This document shows, piece by piece, positions 17,657-25,985 of a stretch of DNA of 64,000 nt. Under the pieces are notes generated by a model, which saw nothing but the letters and a program-made list of their open reading frames with translations, searched no databases and was not told the DNA's origin. How positions within the stretch are numbered: the first letter of the stretch is position 1; every line of letters begins with the position of its first letter. Origin of the DNA: Streptomyces smaragdinus. Lineage in GTDB: Bacteria; Actinomycetota; Actinomycetes; Streptomycetales; Streptomycetaceae. The stretch spans positions 1 to 64,000 of the forward strand of contig NZ_WEGJ01000029.1 of assembly GCF_009604385.1 (NCBI RefSeq), written 5' to 3'. Both the position numbers and the translations under genes were made by a program.

Positions 17657-17702
17657 CGGATGGGAGCGGTTGGCCCCACTCCCCCACCGGACCCCGAGCC
17701 AC
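17657..17702 (+). repeat. Operon intergenic hairpin element, copy 7
   Basis: GGGAGCGGTTGGCCCCACTC then CCCCGAGCCAC. The downstream arm is AGCC instead of AACC, still able to pair with GGTT through one G-U pair. 25 bases before the ATG at 17727. Confidence 0.72.
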
Positions 17703-17726
17703 GACGCCCCGAAGGGACACCCCGCC

Positions 17727-17840
17727 ATGACCTCCGACAACGAACGCGTCATCCCCAAACTCCCGCGCCCACGCACCAGCCCCGAAAACCGCCCCCGCCC
17801 CCTGCCCCGCCAACGCGACCGCCGCAACGAGAGCAACTGA
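17727..17840 (+). CDS. Very small basic protein, last gene of the operon
   Basis: 37 residues, ATG with GAAGGGAC upstream. Pro/Arg-rich (PKLPRPRTSPENRPRPLPRQ) and highly basic. It is supported by the element copy upstream and by the strong terminator 17 bases downstream, so it is likely a real gene. Function unknown; nucleic-acid binding would fit the charge. Confidence 0.5.
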   Translation: MTSDNERVIPKLPRPRTSPENRPRPLPRQRDRRNESN

Positions 17841-17857
17841 CCCAGCTCACACCCCAA

Positions 17858-17886
17858 GGGCGGCCGACCACCACGGTCGGCCGCCC
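17858..17886 (+). terminator. Operon terminator
   Basis: Perfect 12-bp stem GGGCGGCCGACC / GGTCGGCCGCCC with a 5-base loop, just after the last gene of the ParB operon. Confidence 0.8.
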
Positions 17887-18152
17887 CACACGTTCACCCA
17901 TTCGTGCGGGGCCGACGACACTCCGAAGTCCATCACCTCAAGCGCGCAGGCGGGTGCACCGCCAGCATGAGCAGCCGACGGCACACCCGCCCCACTCCCC
18001 CGCGCACGAAGTCGCGCTCGGGGTCGCCACTCACCCCAGTCGGCTGGCCGGCGGACGCGCATCGCCCACCCGAGCGCACGGCCGACGGCACCGCGTGACC
18101 TGCTCGAACATTGGTAGATTTTGAGCGTCGCCCGAACCCGCAGGAGGCAGCA
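17887..18152. other. Intergenic region with a possible promoter
   Basis: No gene seen. Near 18105-18122 the less GC-rich AACATTGGTAGATTTTG could hold a -10 (TAGATT) for the HTH gene at 18153. Confidence 0.35.
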
Positions 18153-18779
18153 GTGATCCGCGCCGGCCGCACCTGGGCCGACGACGCCCAGGCCGCGAAC
18201 ATGATGGGCTGGAAGTCCGTACGGACCTTCCGCAACAAGAAGGCATGGAAGGACCTGACACCCGCACTCATCTCCCGCCCCGACGCCCGCACCCGCATCT
18301 ACGACCTGGAACGCCTGAAAGCCCTCCTACGCGCCGACGCACAACTCCCCCAGATCCCCGACGAGGACCACGCCGACGACCTCCTCGACGTAGTCGAGGC
18401 ATGGGAGGCCATGCCCCCCGACCAACGCCCCACCCTCGCGACCTGGCGCAGCTACCTCTCCATCGGCACCGGCCCCACACCCGACGACGAACCCGCCGGC
18501 GCCCCGCACTTCCACCGCCGGACCGCCCTCACCTGGCTCGACGGCCGCGAACGCCACCCAGGAGCCGGCGGCCGCCCCAAAGGCAGCGCCGACAAGAAAC
18601 CCCGCGACCTCTCCCACGACCGCCGCCACCTCCTCGCCGAATCCCGCCGCGCACGCATCGCGGCGTTCCTCGAGGAGCAACCCAAGCCCACCGGCACGGA
18701 CATGACCGCGCTCGCCGCCGAGCTGCAGGTCACCCTGCGGCACGTCGAGCGTCTGGTCGCCGAGGCCCGTACCGCCTGA
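18153..18779 (+). CDS. Putative DNA-binding plasmid protein
   Basis: 208 residues from the GTG at 18153, which has AGGAGG 6 bases upstream; the longer frame from 18111 lacks such a site. The N-terminus (DDAQAANMMGWKSVRTFRNK) looks like an excisionase/AlpA-type or winged HTH that recognises DNA. The C-terminus ends in a second possible HTH (MTALAAELQVTLRHVERLVA). Between them is the basic RPKGSADKKPRDLSHDRR. Function inferred only as DNA binding. Confidence 0.62.
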   Translation: MIRAGRTWADDAQAANMMGWKSVRTFRNKKAWKDLTPALISRPDARTRIYDLERLKALLRADAQLPQIPDEDHADDLLDVVEAWEAMPPDQRPTLATWRSYLSIGTGPTPDDEPAGAPHFHRRTALTWLDGRERHPGAGGRPKGSADKKPRDLSHDRRHLLAESRRARIAAFLEEQPKPTGTDMTALAAELQVTLRHVERLVAEARTA

Positions 18780-19149
18780 CCCTGCGACGGATTCGGGCGC
18801 AACCGCGGGCTGCCCCGGAGAGAGGCATCGGGGGTCAGGTCACGGCCGTGGTCGTCGGCCATGCTCCGGGAGCGTAGCCCCGGATTCCATGAGCATCGCG
18901 GCGAACGGCACGTTCAACACGGCGGGGTGAGCGATGCCGCGTCCCCAGCAGCCCGTCACCATCGCCGCCCTGCTCGCGACACCGGAAGCCCCGGCCGTCG
19001 GTTCCCACCGGCATTCCCGATGTCGTCCGGCTCCGCAGGGCTCCATGAGAGCACCGTCGACCGGTCGGCAGCCGAGAAATCCGGCTGCCGACCGCAGGCC
19101 GTAATGGCAGAGTCTGCCCATGGTCTTCCTGCGTTGCGAAGCGGTCTGA
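18780..19149. other. Intergenic region, no clear feature
   Basis: No convincing gene. A short frame from the ATG at 18934 starts protein-like (MPRPQQPVTIAALLATPEAP) but turns Arg/Pro-rich and stops after about 55 codons, so at best it is a broken gene. Confidence 0.3.
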
Positions 19150-19434
19150 TGGGTCGATAACGAACCCCAGCCCGGCCTGGTCGAAGTCCGCTTCACCGAC
19201 GCCCACCACCAGCAATGGACCTTCATCGACAAGTGGCCCGTCTTCAGCGGTGAGGACCTGCACCCCGACTCCAGCTATCCCGTCGAGGTGGCAATCCTCT
19301 GCAACATCCTCACCAGCGGCAACGGCTCGGGCACCGCGGACACGGTCAAGATCTCCGTCGCCCCCTGGGGACTGCAGTCACTCGACGGACGCATCGAGTT
19401 CGAAGTGCAGGCTGATCAATTGACCCACAGTTGA
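19150..19434 (+). pseudogene. 3' remnant of a hypothetical gene
   Basis: An open frame of 94 codons without an ATG/GTG start at its beginning (TGA at 19147 closes it) reads EPQPGLVEVRFTDAHHQQWT, then IDKWPVFSGEDLHPDSSYPV and APWGLQSLDGRIEFEV before TGA. It resembles a small beta-rich protein family seen in Streptomyces genomes. It has probably lost its first few codons, or uses an unseen start. A terminator follows 14 bases on. Confidence 0.5.
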
Positions 19435-19448
19435 GGTCCATGATCACC

Positions 19449-19480
19449 GGGCCCCGCAGACCTGACGGTCGGCGGGGCCC
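19449..19480 (+). terminator. Hairpin terminator
   Basis: GGGCCCCGC (19449-19457) pairs with GCGGGGCCC (19472-19480), extended by a mostly paired GACC/GGTC inner stem. It follows the remnant gene ending at 19434. Confidence 0.65.
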
Positions 19481-19572
19481 ACTCACGATCCTTGCTCCCC
19501 ACCTTCCTCACACCGTTCAAGCAACAACGAAGTGAGGCGAAGAGCGACGCTGGTCGTTTTCAAAGATCCCCA

Positions 19573-19739
19573 TCAGGCTCGGCACTCACCGCGCACACCC
19601 TGCCCGCGTACGGCGGCAACCTGCGCCTCGGTCCAGCAGCGCAGCAGGCCCGTGCACGACGCGGCCAGGATCCCGACGTGGGTCCAGCGCTCGCGGCGTC
19701 CCCACCCCGTCGGCGGTTCCGTACGGATCAGGCTCTCGG
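19573..19739 (-). pseudogene. 3' part of an IS-disrupted DUF6415-type gene
   Basis: Continues the gene whose 5' part lies at 22908-23185. Joining across the IS with one copy of the 7-bp target duplication gives an uninterrupted reading MREAES-LIRTEPPTG. This part encodes SLIRTEPPTGWGRRERWTHV then LAASCTGLLRCWTEAQ and a stop at 19573. DUF6415 proteins are small helical Streptomyces proteins of unknown function. Confidence 0.75.
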
Positions 19740-19799
19740 TGGCTATGACGTTGTGAAACGGCCCCGGGATGACGGCTTCAAGCGGCCCCGGTTGGTGAA
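19740..19799 (+). repeat. IS21 left terminal inverted repeat
   Basis: Begins TGGCTATGACGTTGTGAAAC and continues with GGCCCC and CTTCAAGCGGCCCCGG blocks, matching the right end in reverse. Internal repeats of the CTTCAAGTGGCCCCGG block follow (near 19821), the multiple-terminal-repeat style of IS21. Confidence 0.85.
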
Positions 19800-19909
19800 G
19801 ATCCTGTGGTGTTCGGACGGCTTCAAGTGGCCCCGGGGGTTGGCTTCCGCTGGCCCCACCTTGGCGGCGAGGATCCCCGGGGTGGCGGCGGCCGGGCGTG
19901 ATCGTTGGC

Positions 19910-20305
19910 ATGATGGCCGTCGTGATGGATGATGGGTCGCTGGAATCCGAGCTCACGTCGTTCATGGGCGACTACGAACGGGCCAACAACAGCCACGACA
20001 TCGAGCGTGTGGTGCCGTTCATTGCCGCGGACGCCGTGTACTGGTTCTCGGACGGCGCGTATCGGGGCATCGGGGAGATCCGGTCCGCGATCGAGAAGAC
20101 ATTCGCGACGATCCTCGACGAGGTCTACCAGGTCCGCGACCTGGAGTGGCCGGTGCTCACGCCCGATGTCGCCGTGTGCCGCTATCGGTTTGCCTGGGAT
20201 GGTGTGATCGGTGGTGAGCCCCGCTCGGGGCAGGGGCGGGGCACCAATGTCATCGTGCGGCGGGATGACGGATGGAAGATGCTGCATGAGCATCTGAGTT
20301 CTTGA
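19910..20305 (+). CDS. SnoaL-like (NTF2-fold) passenger protein of the IS
   Basis: About 131 residues; ATGs at 19910, 19913 and 19925 are all possible starts. The sequence is a complete NTF2/SnoaL-like domain: FMGDYERANNSHDIERVVPF, AADAVYWFSDGAYRGIGEIR, VIVRRDDGWKMLHEHLSS. The family includes polyketide cyclases, isomerases and many uncharacterised proteins. It lies inside the IS boundaries, convergent with istB (25 bases between stops), so it moves with the element. Its benefit to the IS or host is unknown. Confidence 0.8.
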   Translation: MMAVVMDDGSLESELTSFMGDYERANNSHDIERVVPFIAADAVYWFSDGAYRGIGEIRSAIEKTFATILDEVYQVRDLEWPVLTPDVAVCRYRFAWDGVIGGEPRSGQGRGTNVIVRRDDGWKMLHEHLSS

Positions 20306-20329
20306 TCCAGCCACGGCCGGACGGGCGGC

Positions 20330-21118
20330 CTACTTCGCTCCGTCCGTCCGGTTCGCTTTGGTGCGTGCAAGGCGGTAGGACTCGGTGCCGGTCTCGATGA
20401 GGGTGGCGTTGAAGGTGAGCCGGTCGACGATCGCCGCGCAGAGCCGGGGGTCGGTGAAGGTGCGGCTCCAGCCGGTGAAGGCTTCGTTGGAGGCGATGGC
20501 GATGCTGTTCTTTTCCTCTCTTTCCGTCAAAACCTGGAAGAGCATTTCCGCTCCGCGGCGGTCGAGTTCGAGGTAGCCGAGTTCGTCGATTTCGAGCAGG
20601 TCAACGCGGCCGTAGCGGGCGATGGTCTTGCCCAGCTGCTTGTCGTCGGCGGCTTCGACGAGCTCGTTGACCAGGGCGGCGGCGGTGGTGTAGCGGACGC
20701 GGTAGCCGGCCATGGCGGCCGCGGTGCCCAGCGCGATCAGCAGGTGCGACTTTCCGGTGCCGGAGTCGCCGATCAGACACATCGGGTGGCCCTTGGCGAT
20801 CCACTCGCAGCTGGCGAGGTTGTTGATGACGGCCGGGTCGACGTTGGGGTTGACGCTGTAGTCGAACTCGCGCAGGGACTTCTCGCGCGGGAAGCGAGCC
20901 GCGCGGATGCGCCGCTCGGCGCGGCGCCGGTCGCGGTCCTCGCACTCGGCCATCAGCAGTTCGGCCAGGAAGCCGGCGTAGGACAGGCCCTCGCGTTCGG
21001 CCCGGGCGATGACATCGCCGGCCTGGGCGCGCATGGTGGGCAGCCGCAGCATGCGGCAGGCGGCGTCGATCGCCGCGTCGGATGCCTGTGAGGTCAGGCT
21101 GTGGTGGGCCGTGGTCAT
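20330..21118 (-). CDS. istB: IS21-family helper ATPase IstB
   Basis: 262 residues from the ATG at 21118, which overlaps the istA stop (ATGA). DnaC/IstB-type AAA ATPase: Walker A GDSGTGKSHLLIALG near residue 110, Walker B VDLLEIDELGYLELD, sensor IAIASNEAF. The C-terminus has the arginine-containing DPRLCAAIVDRLTFNATLIE. It loads or regulates the IstA transposase at the target. Full family length, no defect seen. Confidence 0.95.
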   Translation of the reverse strand: MTTAHHSLTSQASDAAIDAACRMLRLPTMRAQAGDVIARAEREGLSYAGFLAELLMAECEDRDRRRAERRIRAARFPREKSLREFDYSVNPNVDPAVINNLASCEWIAKGHPMCLIGDSGTGKSHLLIALGTAAAMAGYRVRYTTAAALVNELVEAADDKQLGKTIARYGRVDLLEIDELGYLELDRRGAEMLFQVLTEREEKNSIAIASNEAFTGWSRTFTDPRLCAAIVDRLTFNATLIETGTESYRLARTKANRTDGAK

Positions 21119-22746
21119 GGTGATTCCTTCCGGCGGAGGTGTAACAGCTCGTCCCACTGCTCCAGGCGGGGCGGGGGCCGGCGGTCTGCGGGCAGGGCAT
21201 GGGCCAGGCGGCGGGCGGTCAGCGGGGTGACCGGGGTTTCGGGCAGGGCGACGGGCTGCGGGACGGTGACGTCAGCGGTGACGGTCGGCGCCCGGCCGGC
21301 GGCCTGGGCGGCCTTGCGGGCCTCCAGCGCGATGACGTCCTCGTGGAAGGTGCCGGCCGCCAGCGCCGCGCGGATCCCGGCCACCACGTCCGCGTGCCGC
21401 TGATGCCGGTGCAGCAACAGCACCTTCACCAGCGCTCTGGTCCCATCGACCTCGCCGAGCGCCTTCTTCGCCGCGGCCCAAAACGCCTCGTGCACGCCCG
21501 TGAAGGTGCCCTCGGCCCTCGCCTGCTGCAGCGCTTCCGCGCGCTCCAGAGCCCCGGGCTTGAGTAGCAGCGCCTCCAGATAGTGGTCCAGCACCAGGTG
21601 CTCGGCGCCGCGGCCGGCGAGCCGCCGGTGGCGGGCGATCTCGCTCCGCCCGTCGTAGACGGTCAGCTCGTCGCTGGTCAGGGTGACGGTGACCTTGCGG
21701 TCGATGAAGCGGACCGGGACGGAGTACCGGCACATCTTCACCGTGACCATGCCGTAGCGGTCGACCCGGGGCGTGAGGGTGATGCCGGTGGTGAACCGGT
21801 CGTCCGGCAGCGGCAGCAGGTGCGGCGCCTCGCGAGCGAAATCCTGGCCGATGGTGCGGATCCGTGCCCCGATCCGCCGCTCGTCCTCCTTCGCCTCGAA
21901 CCGGGCGACGGCGGTGTTGAGGTCTTCCAGGCTGTCCACCTGCGGGACGGGAGTGAGGTAGTTGCGGCGGAAGTACCCCACCTGCCCCTCCACGCCGCCC
22001 TTCTCGTGCGCGCCGCGCAGTCCCGGCTCGCAGTAGAACGGGGTGAACCCGTAGAACTCGTGGAAGGCCGTCCAGCGCGGGTTCTCCTCCCGTGAGCGGC
22101 TCTGGAAGACCACCCGCTTGACTGCCGGGGTGAGGTTGTCGAAGCGCACCTGCCCGGCCGGCACGCCGCCCAGCGTGTGCAGCGCATGCACATGCCCCTC
22201 GAAGAACGCCTGCTGTCCGCAGGAGCGGGAGATTCGGTGCACCGCCCTGCCCGAATAGGCCAGCCGGAACGCGAACAGATAGCACTTCACCCGCTGGCCG
22301 GCCAGGTCCACCCAGACCTCGCCGAAGTCCACCTCGGCATCCGCCCCGAGCGCGTTGTGCCGGGTGATGAACGCCTCCACCGGCGCCCCCACCGCCGCCG
22401 CGATCTCCTTGCGCCGCGCAGCGACGAAGTCCCGCACTGTCGGATACGGGATCGCCTCCCCGAACTCCTCCTCGATCCGCGCGACGATCCGCCGGACCGT
22501 GTGCCGCTGCTTGCGCGGCGCCTCCAGATCCGCCCGCAGCCAGGAATCCACCGTCTTCTTGTACGGCTCCATCCTCGGCGAGGTCCGAACCGGGCGTCGC
22601 CGCGGGACCGGCACCGGCGACGCCAGCGCCTCCCGCACCAGCCGACGATGCACCCCGTACTTTCTCGACAGCGCCCGGACCGACAGCTGCCGCTGCCAAC
22701 TATCCCGCCGGATCCGGTCAAACAACTCTTGCTTGGACAAAGACAT
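21115..22746 (-). CDS. istA: IS21-family transposase IstA
   Basis: 543 residues if started at the ATG at 22746 (MSLSKQELFDRIRRD); an upstream in-frame start at 22824 adds 26 unlikely residues. N-terminal HTH (LSVRALSRKYGVHRRLVREA), then a DDE catalytic core: Asp in DAEVDFGEVWVDL, Asp in VRFDNLTPAVK, Glu in HEKGGVEGQVGYFRR. A C-terminal domain follows the core. IstA cuts and joins the IS ends together with IstB. Appears intact. Confidence 0.94.
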   Translation of the reverse strand: MSLSKQELFDRIRRDSWQRQLSVRALSRKYGVHRRLVREALASPVPVPRRRPVRTSPRMEPYKKTVDSWLRADLEAPRKQRHTVRRIVARIEEEFGEAIPYPTVRDFVAARRKEIAAAVGAPVEAFITRHNALGADAEVDFGEVWVDLAGQRVKCYLFAFRLAYSGRAVHRISRSCGQQAFFEGHVHALHTLGGVPAGQVRFDNLTPAVKRVVFQSRSREENPRWTAFHEFYGFTPFYCEPGLRGAHEKGGVEGQVGYFRRNYLTPVPQVDSLEDLNTAVARFEAKEDERRIGARIRTIGQDFAREAPHLLPLPDDRFTTGITLTPRVDRYGMVTVKMCRYSVPVRFIDRKVTVTLTSDELTVYDGRSEIARHRRLAGRGAEHLVLDHYLEALLLKPGALERAEALQQARAEGTFTGVHEAFWAAAKKALGEVDGTRALVKVLLLHRHQRHADVVAGIRAALAAGTFHEDVIALEARKAAQAAGRAPTVTADVTVPQPVALPETPVTPLTARRLAHALPADRRPPPRLEQWDELLHLRRKESP

Positions 22747-22847
22747 CCACAGCACCGCCCCAGCCGGAGACCACCGAGAACGTCTCACCGCAAGAGCCAA
22801 GGTGGGGCCACTTCGCCCCGTCACAACCCCTCAATGCACCCGCACGA

Positions 22848-22907
22848 CCCACCAACCGGGGCCACTTCAGGCCGACATCGTGGGGCCGTTGAACAACGTC
22901 ATAGCCA
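22848..22907 (-). repeat. IS21 right terminal inverted repeat
   Basis: Reverse complement begins TGGCTATGACGTTGTTCAAC and carries the same GGCCCC and AAGTGGCCCCGGTTGGTG blocks as the left end. Confidence 0.85.
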
Positions 22908-23185
22908 CTCTCGGCCTCGCGCATGATGACGCGCTGGTCGAACTCGCCGCTGTCCCGCTCGGCCAGCTCGCCGAGAAGCACCCCGATGTGCTCGCACAGA
23001 CGCCCGGTCAAGGCGTGGATGTGCAGCGACGACGGCAGCGCCGCGCGATGGTCCGTGACCATGAGGATGGTCTCGCGGATCGCGAGGACGTCGACCGGCG
23101 GCCGGCCCGTCGCTACTCGGTCGGCGGCCACAGGGACTGCCGGGCCCCTCGCGGTGTCGGCCCGTCCCGGGGTGTCTTCGCTCAT
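22908..23185 (-). pseudogene. 5' part of an IS-disrupted DUF6415-type gene
   Basis: The frame starts MSEDTPGRADTARGPAVP (ATG at 23185; an upstream ATG at 23257 is possible) and contains VDVLAIRETILMVTDHRAAL, ALTGRLCEHIGVLLGELAER and FDQRVIMREAES before the IS. This is the N-terminal core of DUF6415 proteins. The remainder is at 19573-19739. Confidence 0.78.
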
Positions 23186-23281
23186 GTCGGCCCCCGCCGT
23201 CGTCGCTGATCGGTGTCCATCAGCAGCGTGGCCGCCCGGCGGGGGCACAAGTTTCACACCTCGGTGAAACAGTGAAACCCG

Positions 23282-24469
23282 CTACAGACCCACCCAGTGG
23301 GCGAGGTTCGTGAGCGTGTCCGGGGTGGCGCGCTGGTGCCTGACCAGCGCGTTGATCGTCTCGCGGGCTGGGGCGTAGTACCGGGTCTGTTCGGGTGCGA
23401 TCCGGCGCGCGGTGACCATCTCGCCCAGGGCCTGGTCGTACCGTTTGGTCTCCATCAGGGCGTACGAGCGGTGCACATGATGGTGAGCAGCCCTCGAGGT
23501 GGACCAGCCGTCGGGGAAGTGCACCCCGCCGGACACCTCGACGGCCTCCCCGAACCTGTGGAACTCGATCAGCGTGGACGTGCGGTGCAAGGTGACGTTC
23601 GTCGGGCCGAACGACAGCCACAGGACGCGCCCAGCCTCGCCCGTACGGGCCGCGTGCTCCTCTGCTTGCGCCAGGTGTAGCTCCGTACCGGCAGCGTCGC
23701 GGGCCCTCGCCGCGAGGACCGCCGCCCCGAGGTGCAGCTGCCCGGCCACGGCGAGCGCCGCCCGTGTGTCGCCGGCGGTAGCAAGGTGGTCGCGGCCGGC
23801 TCCGATGAGGCGCTGTCCGATGTGGCACTCGCCCTCGCGGAAGTACCCGAGCGCCCGCTTGTACTGGCGGACGGCGGACAACAGCGGGTTGGAGGCCTTC
23901 TCCGCGGCCCATCCCATGCGGTCCAGGGCTACGGTCGCCAGGTCGGTGTAGCCGAGCTTGACGGCCACGTCGTGGGTGGAGCGGTAGGCCGAGCCGAGAG
24001 CGGTCCACAGCTCGCTGCCGGGAGTGCGGTAGACGGCGGCGGTGAGTTCGGCGACCAGTGCCGGGAGAGTGTCGGCCGCCTTGTGCAGGTGTGTGGCGCG
24101 GACGGTGGCGCACAGGTCGTCGGCCGCGGCCACCAGCTGCCAGGAGGGGCGTACCGAGAGGTCCGGGTCGTCGCCGAGGTCGTACAGGTCCAGGGCGATG
24201 CGCATGGGGTGGACGAGGTCGGCGAGGCGGTCCTGCTGGAGTTCGGTCACGTACGGCTGCCCCGTGAGCGTGTCGCGGCTGACCGACAGGGTGCGGGCCA
24301 CGGCCGCGACGACGTCGGCGGACGCGGGTTTGTGCCCGGACTCGACCTTGGACAGCAGGCTGTACGAGATACCGGCGCGCCGCGCCAGCTCCCGGCCGCT
24401 GAGGCGGCGCAGTTTGCGCTGGTGGGCGATCCGGGTCCCGATGTGGTCCTGCTCCGGTGTGGGCATCAT
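23282..24469 (-). CDS. XRE-family regulator with TPR-like C-terminus
   Basis: 395 residues from the ATG at 24469. N-terminal HTH_XRE: RIAHQRKLRRLSGRELARRA then GISYSLLSKVESGHKPAS. The remaining 300 residues are helical repeats (LGYTDLATVALDRMGWAAEK, ALGYFREGECHIGQRLIGAG) of the type in many Streptomyces regulators that sense a small molecule or peptide. It is divergent from the flavoprotein at 24586, a pairing known in Streptomyces, so it probably controls that gene. Ligand unknown. Confidence 0.86.
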   Translation of the reverse strand: MMPTPEQDHIGTRIAHQRKLRRLSGRELARRAGISYSLLSKVESGHKPASADVVAAVARTLSVSRDTLTGQPYVTELQQDRLADLVHPMRIALDLYDLGDDPDLSVRPSWQLVAAADDLCATVRATHLHKAADTLPALVAELTAAVYRTPGSELWTALGSAYRSTHDVAVKLGYTDLATVALDRMGWAAEKASNPLLSAVRQYKRALGYFREGECHIGQRLIGAGRDHLATAGDTRAALAVAGQLHLGAAVLAARARDAAGTELHLAQAEEHAARTGEAGRVLWLSFGPTNVTLHRTSTLIEFHRFGEAVEVSGGVHFPDGWSTSRAAHHHVHRSYALMETKRYDQALGEMVTARRIAPEQTRYYAPARETINALVRHQRATPDTLTNLAHWVGL

Positions 24470-24585
24470 GCGGTCCGTTTCTGACTCGGCATCCGGAACG
24501 CTACCCCCGCCGACGCTGCCGGGACCCTCGATCGCTCCCGACGCTCCACGATCCGGGGGCGGTTGCGTGTGGTGGGATGGGCGGC

Positions 24586-25131
24586 ATGACCAGGCGAGTG
24601 ATGTACCTCTTCGGCTGCGCCGCACCGGCCGTGCTCGACATCGGCGGCGTGATCAAGCGGGCACAGGCCGGCGGGTGGGACGTATGCCTGGGGCTGACGC
24701 CGACCGCGGCCAGGTGGCTGGAGCCGGAGATCGAGCAGCTCGCCGAACTCACCGGGCATCCGGTCCGCTCGAGCTACAAGCTGCCCGGACACTCGGACGT
24801 CTGGCCGGCCGCGGACGTGGCGGTGGTGGCCCCGGCGACGTTCAACACGATCAACCAGTGGGCGCTCGGGATCACGGAGAAGTTCGTCGTCGGGTTCGTC
24901 GCGGAGGCGATCGGCAAGGGCATTCCGCTGGTGACCATGCCGATGGTCAACCGCGCGTTCGTGGCACATCCGCAGTTCGACAAGTCGGTGGAGACCCTGC
25001 GCGGGGCCGGGGTCACCGTGCTCTACGGGGAGGGCGGCTTCGTACCGAACGAGCCCGGCAAGGGCGACCCGGCGGCGTACCCCTGGCATCTGGTGCTGGA
25101 GGCCGCGCAGCGCATGGTCGGGCCTGGGTAG
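24586..25131 (+). CDS. Flavoprotein, PPC-decarboxylase-like fold
   Basis: 181 residues from the ATG at 24586 (an ATG three codons upstream is also possible). Flavoprotein family: N-terminal VMYLFGCAAPAVLDIGGVIK, then WPAADVAVVAPATFNTINQW, where PAT-N is the FMN-binding signature of phosphopantothenoylcysteine decarboxylases and related enzymes, and IPLVTMPMVNRAF. The usual substrate-recognition His and Cys flaps are not clear, so the substrate is unknown. It is much shorter than the Dfp fusion and is not the housekeeping CoA enzyme. Probably regulated by the divergent XRE protein. Confidence 0.83.
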   Translation: MTRRVMYLFGCAAPAVLDIGGVIKRAQAGGWDVCLGLTPTAARWLEPEIEQLAELTGHPVRSSYKLPGHSDVWPAADVAVVAPATFNTINQWALGITEKFVVGFVAEAIGKGIPLVTMPMVNRAFVAHPQFDKSVETLRGAGVTVLYGEGGFVPNEPGKGDPAAYPWHLVLEAAQRMVGPG

Positions 25132-25364
25132 CTCTGGTGCGGGCGGATTCGACGATAAGACGCAATGGCGCCGGTACCCGCGCTTGATCCGAACGAGGCA
25201 CCCGAGGCAGACCACCCGCCCCAGTGTCGTGGGGCCGGATGACACCGGGGCCGGGCCAGCCGCGAATGGTGCGGTTCTTCGGCCACCCACGAAGGCGGAC
25301 TCCTTGTTCACCAACGGGCGAACGAGGATCGCGGCCGAAGTGAAAATCGGCTGGTATCGATGCT

Positions 25365-25397
25365 TGCGGGGCCGGCGCGCCAGGGACCGACCCCGCA
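25365..25397 (-). terminator. Candidate terminator after the secreted-protein gene
   Basis: TGCGGGG (25365-25371) pairs with CCCCGCA (25391-25397). It lies 15 bases past the stop of the leftward gene at 25412. The rest of 25132-25411 shows no gene. Confidence 0.4.
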
Positions 25398-25411
25398 GGC
25401 AGCCAAGGAGC

Positions 25412-25819
25412 CTATGTGGTGTAGTAGCTGTCGCCTTCGAAGACCTTCGTACCGTTGACGTAGACCCGTGCCCGGTTCTGATACATGTGGCCGGCGACCT
25501 TCCCGGCCGCGACGTTCGGGTAGTGCCCCAGCCCGCAGGCCTGCCTGCCGCTGGAGTTCCCAACCCACGAACTCGTGGTCCAGTCTCGGATCTGATAGGT
25601 GACGTAGCAACTGCTGCCGGTGAACCCCAGCTTGTCGATGTAGATGTCGCCGAACACGGTGATGCCGTTGTCGGAGCTGCACACACCGATCGCGAACCCG
25701 CCGCCGGTTCTAGGGAAGCAGCCGCCGCCTGCAGCGTCGGCCGGTGCGGCGAAGGTCAGTAGGCCGACCATGGCCGCAACTGCTGTTCCAGCACCTGCCA
25801 GTTTCAATCTGAGCCCCAT
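25412..25819 (-). CDS. Small secreted protein
   Basis: 135 residues from the ATG at 25819, with a GGGGGAT ribosome binding site. A clear Sec signal peptide (MGLRLKLAGAGTAVAAMVGL, then LTFAAPADAA) is followed by a mature domain of about 105 residues. It has four Cys (GGGCFP, GVCSSD, SSCYVTY, RQACGLG), likely two disulfides, and aromatic/Gly/Thr-rich beta-type sequence. No enzyme motif. Might be a surface or secreted factor of the element. Confidence 0.72.
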   Translation of the reverse strand: MGLRLKLAGAGTAVAAMVGLLTFAAPADAAGGGCFPRTGGGFAIGVCSSDNGITVFGDIYIDKLGFTGSSCYVTYQIRDWTTSSWVGNSSGRQACGLGHYPNVAAGKVAGHMYQNRARVYVNGTKVFEGDSYYTT

Positions 25820-25985
25820 GAGGATCCCCCTACCACGAATGCGGACATTGCCGATCTCTCTGTTCTGATCGGACAAGTGCTTGCGTAGCAGATCATGACA
25901 GGCGGCTCGGTGGTGCTTCGATACCTTCCAACCAGCATGGAAATTTGCTGGTCAGCCGACGCTTCAGAATGACGAACCCACGGGC

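Larger units (their letters stand above)
19740..22907 (-). mobile_element. IS21-family insertion sequence with passenger gene
   Basis: 3,168 bp bounded by inverted ends that begin TGGCTATGACGTTGT and are flanked by a 7-bp target duplication CTCTCGG (19733-19739 and 22908-22914). It carries istA and istB, overlapping and both leftward, plus a SnoaL-like gene in the opposite direction beyond istB. The insertion splits a DUF6415-type gene. Both transposition genes look intact, so it may be active. Confidence 0.9.

Noticed and set aside
18835-19263. Leftward 142-residue frame
   Set aside because: It is antisense to the better-supported rightward remnant at 19150-19434 and lacks recognisable features.
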